From the NCBI GenBank assembly GCA_015039465.1, contig MU130477.1, positions 772,244 to 836,243 of the forward strand: a DNA stretch of 64,000 nucleotides, given 5' to 3'. Under the pieces are notes generated by a model. That model did not search any database, was not told where the DNA came from, and saw only the letters and a list, made by a program, of their open reading frames with translations. Source of the DNA: Phlegmacium glaucopus (taxonomy: Eukaryota > Basidiomycota > Agaricomycetes > Agaricales > Cortinariaceae). The translations under genes were made by a program, and so were the position numbers. Shown here piece after piece: positions 58,158-64,000 of the stretch. Each line of letters starts with the position of its first letter. Position 1 is the stretch's first letter.

Positions 58158-58937
58158 AGGACCCCGGACAATAGCGTGAGACCTCTGATCCGTTTCCGGA
58201 CAAAAAAAATGGATTTGGGCAAATCAGCCTGAGCAGAATCCGGACAAAATGGGGTACTTAGGAGGAAATGGTCAGATCAACTATCCAGACAAGAAATTTT
58301 AAAGGTGGAAAGCCCAAATCCAATATCCGGACACAAAAGTGTGTCTCAAGTGTTATCTATTGCCTGTGTAGAGTTTGAGCACAATATTATATGGGCTACC
58401 TTTTTGCCGTCCAGAGCCCTTTGTGGAAAGAATGGGCAATGACAATGGGCATGCGTCAATTACCGAATCATCAAATATCTGTGCTGTTGCCAATCAACTA
58501 TTTGGCTACTTCAGCAGGCATCATCGTGTGATTTCTTCAGCGACAGCACAACTTCAGACTAAACAATTTGGCCTTCAACACAATTTCAACAAGCTGAAAA
58601 GCAGATCCTGAACTGTGAAGCGCACACAGCCTGAGTGAAAATGCTAGAATCAATGTCAAAGACGAGGATTGATGTCATGGTCTCTATTCTCAGTATATAG
58701 TTATTATAATAGAGATTGGAGCTTTTTTCACTGTTTTCCTTGCTCTGGCAGCACCCCAGAGCATTCCAGATGCCATCCAGACAGATTTTAGGCACAAAAC
58801 AGCCCAAATCCCAAATCCGGACAAATTTTAGAAATTTGGTGGAGGCCAGGGAGGATCCGGACACAAACCACGAAAACATGTCCGGACAAGAAACCCGATT
58901 TCAAGATCAGGCCTCTCCGCCTATTATCCGGGGTCCT
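58158..58937. mobile_element. hAT-type non-autonomous element, 780 bases, with 8-base target duplication
   Basis: The left end is AGGACCCCGGACAATAG and the right end is its near-perfect reverse complement CTATTATCCGGGGTCCT. CGGCAGGT flanks both sides (58150-58157 and 58938-58945), the 8-base duplication typical of hAT elements. Subterminal TCCGGACA/TGTCCGGA motifs recur many times near both ends, as expected for hAT transposase binding sites. No transposase is encoded. Confidence 0.88.
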
Positions 58938-58945
58938 CGGCAGGT

Positions 58946-59375
58946 ACGCTCTTGCTTCTCGCCGCCTGCAGAGTTCTCACGGCGCGCATACAATAGTATA
59001 GGCCGTGTCTGTGCGGTAATTTGATATCTGGGAAAGGTAGTCGGCGGTAAACTTGGTGTTCTAGGCAGAGGAGGGCGTTCCTACACAATATTCAACTTCG
59101 AGTCAACCCCTTAAATAAGTCGAAGTGTGAAATATATATATTTCCACTCGTCTAAACTGCGTGGAACGGAAGGTGAAAGATACGGAGGTGATTATGGGAT
59201 TATTTTTTTTTCGAAAATTATATATGTTCTTTCAGTTAGAGTAGCCTACTCTGGCGTGGGCCCATAAATGACTTGTTGCTGTCTCTGAACACCAGAAATG
59301 TCAGAACGTAGCAAGCATAAAAATGAATCGATATCATGATCACCCTTTATCAGCTGCCCATCCTCTGCTTCAACG
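58946..59375. other. Intergenic region between the hAT element and the DSN1 fragment
   Basis: Unique sequence, probably old SPA2 5' flank on the minus strand for the first 100 bases. Nothing else is supported. Confidence 0.35.
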
Positions 59376-59376
59376 A

Positions 59377-59883
59377 AATGGAAGCCCAACTCGACAAACG
59401 TCTGGGATCCGCTCTAGAATTCAAGATTGATCAGATATTTTCATACGTCAGTGCTGCACGCGCTACGACTTATATCGCGGAAAAACGAATGAGAGGTTTG
59501 ATATCATCGCGTCGAGTCTTAAATCACGATTGAATCCACATCCAAATCCACATCTACCTAACGGGGTGCTTTCTGCCGATTCAGGTTCGGGAAGTTCAAC
59601 GCAAACCCTAACGACTTACGTCACGAACCCTCAATCGAATTCCACTTCAAGTGGTGGAGTGGGTAGTGCCGCAGACTTGATGCGTGCTCTAACCAGAGTA
59701 GATAAAGAAAGACCACCAGGGATGGTAGGTGATGCGGCTTGGAGAGCAGCTAGGGAGGTATAGCGAGTTGGAGAGAGTGGTGTTGCCGCTGTTGGTGAGA
59801 GGAGGCTGACGGGTATACCTGTTACACCTAGGAAGGCGCCTGGAACGCCTAGACGGGGGAATACGCCTAGGAGAGATCGTTGA
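59377..59883 (+). pseudogene. DSN1: DSN1/MIS13 C-terminal fragment
   Basis: A duplicate of the last exon of DSN1 (40481-40992). It starts abruptly at MEAQLDKRLGSALEF. Relative to the parent it lost bases between EKALNERF and the following codons (cggaaaaacgaatgag), which shifts the frame near 59483. It also has TAG in place of the CAA codon after AAREV (59761). The parts NPHPNPHLPNGVLSADSGSG and LTGIPVTPRKAP are still readable. It cannot make a kinetochore protein. Confidence 0.88.
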
Positions 59884-60251
59884 AGATGGTGGTTGGGTTG
59901 AGCTGTCACTGGATTTCGGGTATGGGATTTTCCAATGTTTTATTTGTTACAAAAACATGTTTCGTTCTTTGTCCCCCCTTACCCTACCTTCGGTTTATTT
60001 CCTTTTTTTTCTTATGTGTATTTCAACAGCCAAGCTTTTACCTGCTTGTATAATGCCTGTGTCTTTTCTTACCCACCCTCAGTCGATCCTTTTGCTTTCG
60101 TGCTTATTTTTTACTTTTTTTGTAATGTAAATCCCTGGGTGGCGCCTCTGGAGTCCTGCTCTGCAAAACAGATTCAGTGGCGCGATGGAGCGTATCGATC
60201 CATCTAAATCTGCTATAATTAGAACACTCAGCAGTCGGTCCACACACCTAG

Positions 60252-60550
60252 ATGAAGAAATTCTATGCTGTGCGTGCTCTTAACTCCATCCCAGCATATC
60301 CATCTAACCAGGAAATACAGAAGACTTCTTCAACATCAGACTTGTCCTCCTTCGAATTCGAACACGCTAAGATTCTCGCAATATGTTGCAATTTTTGTCA
60401 TGTCATCTACGTGACACGACACAACATAATATATTACACCACAACGGAGATGGATCCACACCGATATCTGTGCCTAGGCCTTGAGGGTCACAAGGAAAGT
60501 TGACCCTGGCAAGGACCTTGTCATACGACACGTCCAATGATGGTTGAACA
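60252..60550 (-). pseudogene. Broken copy of the 90-aa hypothetical gene
   Basis: Counterpart of 41373-41645. gtggatccatctccg has one base more than gtagatcatctccg of the parent, and further changes stop the frame. DVDDMTKIATY is still readable in another frame. Confidence 0.55.
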
Positions 60551-60862
60551 GGTTGCAAGATAATTAACAACCAATACATTTACCACCAGCCATTAAATAG
60601 CTTCTATGTCTTTGTACCTGAGATGACCAATCCCAGACCCTGAAAAATTCTAAATTTCCAGGGGTTGAGACGAGCGCTTAGCGCAAAACCAGTCTAGAAA
60701 AGTCTAGAAGCTCCTAGAAGGATAGATAATCAGGGACCACAGGGGAAGACCTGGGAAGACAGGGGACCGCCGGGTCTGACTGACTCTGACATCAGGGGGT
60801 TGCTAGGTTGCTGTTTGTAGCTCAACGTCAACCCTGGTGATCTCAGGAACTTGAAGATTGTC

Positions 60863-61186
60863 TACAGTGCCTTGCATATTGTTTTGCACAACGAAATTTC
60901 CAGCGAGCTGTTTGATGTGACCACTGTGTCACTTCAAACTTTATTTCGGAAGCGAACAACGGAATTGAGGACGGATCTTGGTGTACCAGTCCTATTGTCA
61001 GTGGCAAGGTTTGCTCGTCGAGGTTCTGGTGCTGTACACGAGACGCGGATAAGATCCATAATGGTGGCCTAGCCACGGAACGAGGCCTGGAGCCATGAAG
61101 GGTCAGTCAAGACCCAGAAGAAAACCGACCCAGGGTTTTGAGTTGCTGAAAATTTCGTTGTACAAAACAATATGCAAGGCACTGTA
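60863..61186. mobile_element. Tc1/mariner-type MITE, 324 bases
   Basis: Ends are TACAGTGCCTTGCATATTG on the left and CAATATGCAAGGCACTGTA on the right. The inverted similarity continues inward to about 36 bases (acaacgaaattt / aaatttcgttgt). CAGTGCCTTGC is a classic Tc1-like terminus, and TA borders fit its TA target. The parental block lacks it: gattatcta continues directly at 41968. Interior frames are not recognisable as transposase. Confidence 0.85.
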
Positions 61187-61939
61187 TGCCAGCCGTCATG
61201 ATGCCAATATATTATCAAACTGTCGGTCTGCCTTGTAATGCTTCATGGACAAAGAGCGGTCGCCGATCTAAAACCATCCATTCCTTGAAGTCGGGGAGAT
61301 AGAAGAACATTAGAACATTTTTATTTATGAGATAGTACACAATCAGAAAAAAAAGATGGAACGCTTTACCTCAATGTAGTGTGGGATCTTCCTTCAGATA
61401 TTATTGTCTCCTTCGAAATTTTCCGATGGAAATGGACTCGAATGGGATTTGTTTTTGTTTTAAGACGATGGCACCGTATAAATTTGATAAGATGAATCTT
61501 CAGCGATCATTGATGACGTATCTATCATCCATTATATAACGCTTCCGATAGCCCAGAGTGGGGCATAAGGGTCGCGGTAAATCTTGAAATTTTAAAGTGA
61601 GTTTCGTTACATTGGACCGATGTCATGAAAAAGAGGGCTAAAACTAAATGGCTACCAGTTTCCCAGCCGGCAATGGATACATGAAAGCTTAAATTATTTT
61701 GGGTTGTCAGATCAGTCGAACCGCTGGCACTGGGCAGAGGCGTCGCTCACGGCGGGAATTCAACGTTTTCGGCAAAATCACAGACGAGAACAAGACTTGG
61801 GTCCAAAGAGGGTTCTGAGTTACTATCGTTGTATGAAGATTGAAGAAGATGGGGGATTATGCGGAAAGGGAGCTGAAGAATAATTTAAATCGGGTATACT
61901 TGTGCATACAAGGGATAACGGAAGGGCCAGAACACAGAT
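61187..61939. other. Duplicated intergenic region
   Basis: From about 61220 it aligns with 42390-43141. No gene is seen. Confidence 0.5.
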
Positions 61940-63056
61940 TTAAGCGGATGACAGTCTTCGTTCCCTATCATAGTAGATATCGAGTTTAGATTGATCAAGC
62001 GTAGAAGATGCATGACAAAAAGCTTACCCATTAGCGTTGCCCAGTAGTTCCTCAAATCTGCGCCTAAACCCAATTAAAACGTCATCAAATTCTGTTCCAA
62101 GGACGTGCCCATGGTCCAGTATAAACGATTGACATTCTCTGATAAATTGATCGAGGTCTTTGTTACGAGTGATAGATAATTCTGGTTCATTTGAACCTCT
62201 TGCACGGGCAAGGTATGAAGCTACCAAGGTAGCTGAAGCACCTATAATAATGTATCATTGGTCATGGATCTTGTCGGAATGACGTGTTGTTCAGAGAAAT
62301 CACGTACCAAGGGCTGTAGTCGCCGTTGCAGTCTTCAATAAAAAAATAAATGACACGAGTCAAGGTGAGAAACGCCAGATAAACTCAAGAAAGTTCCAAA
62401 TACTCACCGATTTTCCGCCTGCGATTCCAGAAGCAGATAGGCCTGTCGTTAAAGACCCTAGCAGGACCTGCAACCCAATGGCAATGTTTAACGCATATCC
62501 CGTCCACTTGGCTTTTGCAGCATATCTTTCCCTCTCAACGATTGCAATGTCGATGGTAGGTTGCAGACGTTCTCCAACTGTAAGTGGTACAGCCCGCTTA
62601 TTTTCATGAAAACAAATTCAGCGCGATTTAGATGGAGATAAACACGTTACTCACTTTTTCTTCCGTAGGTACTATCCAATCAATTCCGTGAGGTGTTTGT
62701 GTCATTGGATTGGAATTATCAATATTTATTCTGGCTTCCCTCCTTCCGGAATTTGATTCGGCAAGACGAACAGATAAAGGTCGCTGTATGGGCTGTGAAC
62801 GGAAGTCGTTGATGTTACTTTGGTGCAGAGATGATGTCTCATGAACCTCCGACTTTTCAGAGTTCGTAGATGACAGTAAGTGGCCAGCAGAAGGGCTCAA
62901 GTTACTAGAGTCAACTCTGACAGTCGCCCGTGGTATACTTGAATGAGAAGGATTAAACGGATCCGCTTGGACGGTCCCAGAATTGTCTTCGCCTATACCA
63001 TGGGCCGAAGAAGTAATTTCTGATTGAGGTCGAGGGGGGACGCGTTCTGGATCCAT
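61940..63056 (-). CDS. Fungal SLATT-domain two-transmembrane protein, copy 2
   Basis: Paralogue of the gene at 43142. Exons on the minus strand are 63056-62651, 62577-62408, 62332-62308, 62241-62028 and about 61964-61940, giving 279 aa. All five splice patterns are kept and no stop or frame slip is seen. Differences from copy 1 in the domain are conservative (IVERERYAAKAKW for IIERDRYATKAKW; SGIAGGKS for SAISGGKS). The disordered N-terminus lost two residues (PSHSSIP). The stop codon is reached at the same place although the base before it changed. The contrast with the decayed DSN1 fragment and 90-aa gene in the same block suggests that this copy is under selection, though age alone could also explain it. 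Confidence 0.84.
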
Positions 63057-63841
63057 CCAGTATACCTTAAGTCAGCACAGTGATAGATGGTGCACAAGAA
63101 AATGAGAGTCGCGCGATAGAAATATCCAAATAATCATGATCTTACATAAAGCTTTGGCTCCGGCGTTTCTGAAACAGCAAGTCCACTGTCAATCTCCATG
63201 TAGCTTTGATATACTCATGGATGATTAATTGCCACCGTTCTGTTGCTTAAAAAATAATCCCCGATTTGTTTTTGGCGTAACGTGAGTAAAAGCAGGCTTT
63301 CAAAGCATATATAATTACCTGCCATACGTTGCTTCGGCCCCAGTTTCAGCCCGCGCGTGAAAGATACCTTCTGCTACAAAATTTGTAGTGCGGCTGAAGT
63401 TTTATCGGTGCTTTAAATGTAGTAGTCAGTCCGATAGAACAGCCACACATTATCTGGCAAGGCCTCGATGGAAAAGGAACAGCGAAAGACTTGACCTTTG
63501 CCACGGCTACCTCACATCAGTAAATTCAGGGTCAGCTGACCGGCACCGGACAGCACCGGACAGTGGCAGAGTGGTCGGCAATGTCACATATAGCTGTGGC
63601 AATGTTTTGTCACGTCACGTCACACAACCGGTCACAAAACCTGGTACAACATGTTTTCAATGAGTTCTGCACTGTTTCACAAGATTTTTTCACTGTATAA
63701 AGCATGATATGGTATATTTATAAGCTGTATAACACTTTCAGATGCTCAGAGGTAGAAATAGTACCTAAAATATGGTTCAAAAATGAGAACAAGTAGAAAT
63801 CTTCATCTAACTAGCATTACTAAATTACTATTCATCCTCCC
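63057..63841. other. Duplicated SLATT upstream region, then unique intergenic sequence
   Basis: To about 63505 it matches 44258-44720 (promoter and possible 5' exon with MEIDSGLAVSETPEPKLY). After 63505 it is unique, with a GTCAC-rich stretch (gtcacgtcacgtcacac) at 63610-63630. No gene is supported. Confidence 0.45.
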
Positions 63842-64000
63842 AGTAGTGATGGCCAAGTTCAGTCCTGAACCGAAGTTCGGACCGAACTTTTGAGAACTGG
63901 ACTGGAAGTCCAGTTCAAAGTTCGCAGTCTTAGCCGAACCGAACCTCAAGTCCAGTTCAAGGTTCGGCAGAATTGAAGAGGTTCGAACCTGGTTCGAACC
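63842..64000. mobile_element. Left part of a probable hAT-like element, cut by the window end
   Basis: Begins at CAGTAGTGATGGCCAAGTTC, which resembles hAT-type termini. The following bases carry many copies of short words on both strands (aagttcgg, ccgaac, gtccagttc, ggttcgaacc), as in the subterminal repeats of hAT MITEs. The other end is outside the window. Confidence 0.5.

Larger units (their letters stand above)
59377..63505 (+). repeat. Segmental duplication, derived block (DSN1 tail to SLATT-2)
   Basis: Direct copy of 40481-44720. The right border is at gccacggctacctca, where similarity stops abruptly. Only the SLATT gene remains intact in it. Confidence 0.85.

Noticed and set aside
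63970..64000. ggttcgaacc resembling a tRNA T-arm
   Set aside because: There is no acceptor stem, D-arm or anticodon arm around it, and the word recurs several times in 160 bases as part of an element end.
1..64000. CRISPR arrays, prokaryotic operons, rRNA genes
   Set aside because: Introns and gene content are fungal nuclear. The regularly spaced repeats found are coding TPR and WD40 arrays without unique spacers, and no rRNA sequence was recognised.

Overview
The window is nuclear DNA from a filamentous basidiomycete, most probably an agaricomycete mushroom. The genes carry many short GT-AG introns of about 50-75 bases. The gene families are typical of that class: NB-ARC-TPR and NACHT-WD40 STAND proteins, fungal SLATT proteins, agaric-type F-box proteins, copper radical oxidases, and MYND-related proteins. 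The species cannot be named from the sequence alone. Exon structures below were worked out by hand from splice consensus, reading-frame phase and paralogue comparison.

Layout: 0-8.4 kb holds an intact seven-exon NB-ARC-TPR gene (copy A) between two roughly 0.5-0.6 kb direct repeats. 9.4-16.7 kb holds LTO1, a decayed glyoxal oxidase and a complete seven-exon NACHT-WD40 gene. 17.7-28.4 kb holds a broken MYND-like gene, a pogo-type transposase fragment, an XRN1 3' fragment and NB-ARC-TPR copy B. 28.4-39 kb holds a MITE, ribosomal protein eS10, a phosphotransferase and an F-box gene. 39-44.3 kb holds kinetochore gene DSN1/MIS13 and a SLATT gene. 46.4-56.3 kb is an inverted copy of the 19.5-28.4 kb block (NB-ARC-TPR copy C, XRN1 fragment, transposase fragment). 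56.4-59 kb holds a second phosphotransferase and a SPA2 fragment next to a hAT-type MITE. 59.4-63.5 kb is a direct duplicate of the 40.5-44.7 kb block, with a broken DSN1 tail and a second intact SLATT gene. The last 160 bases look like the end of a hAT-like element.

Housekeeping genes (LTO1, eS10, DSN1) are interleaved with a fast-changing set of STAND receptors and SLATT two-transmembrane proteins. The STAND genes have TPR or WD40 arrays made of near-identical 126-base units that are being reshuffled. One NB-ARC-TPR copy is intact and two carry independent lesions. Both STAND architectures carry a similar short motif just before the NTPase domain, and SLATT domains are membrane effectors in bacterial immune systems. 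The locus therefore looks like an evolving fungal innate-immunity or allorecognition neighbourhood. That link is an inference from domain families and proximity; the sequence does not demonstrate it.
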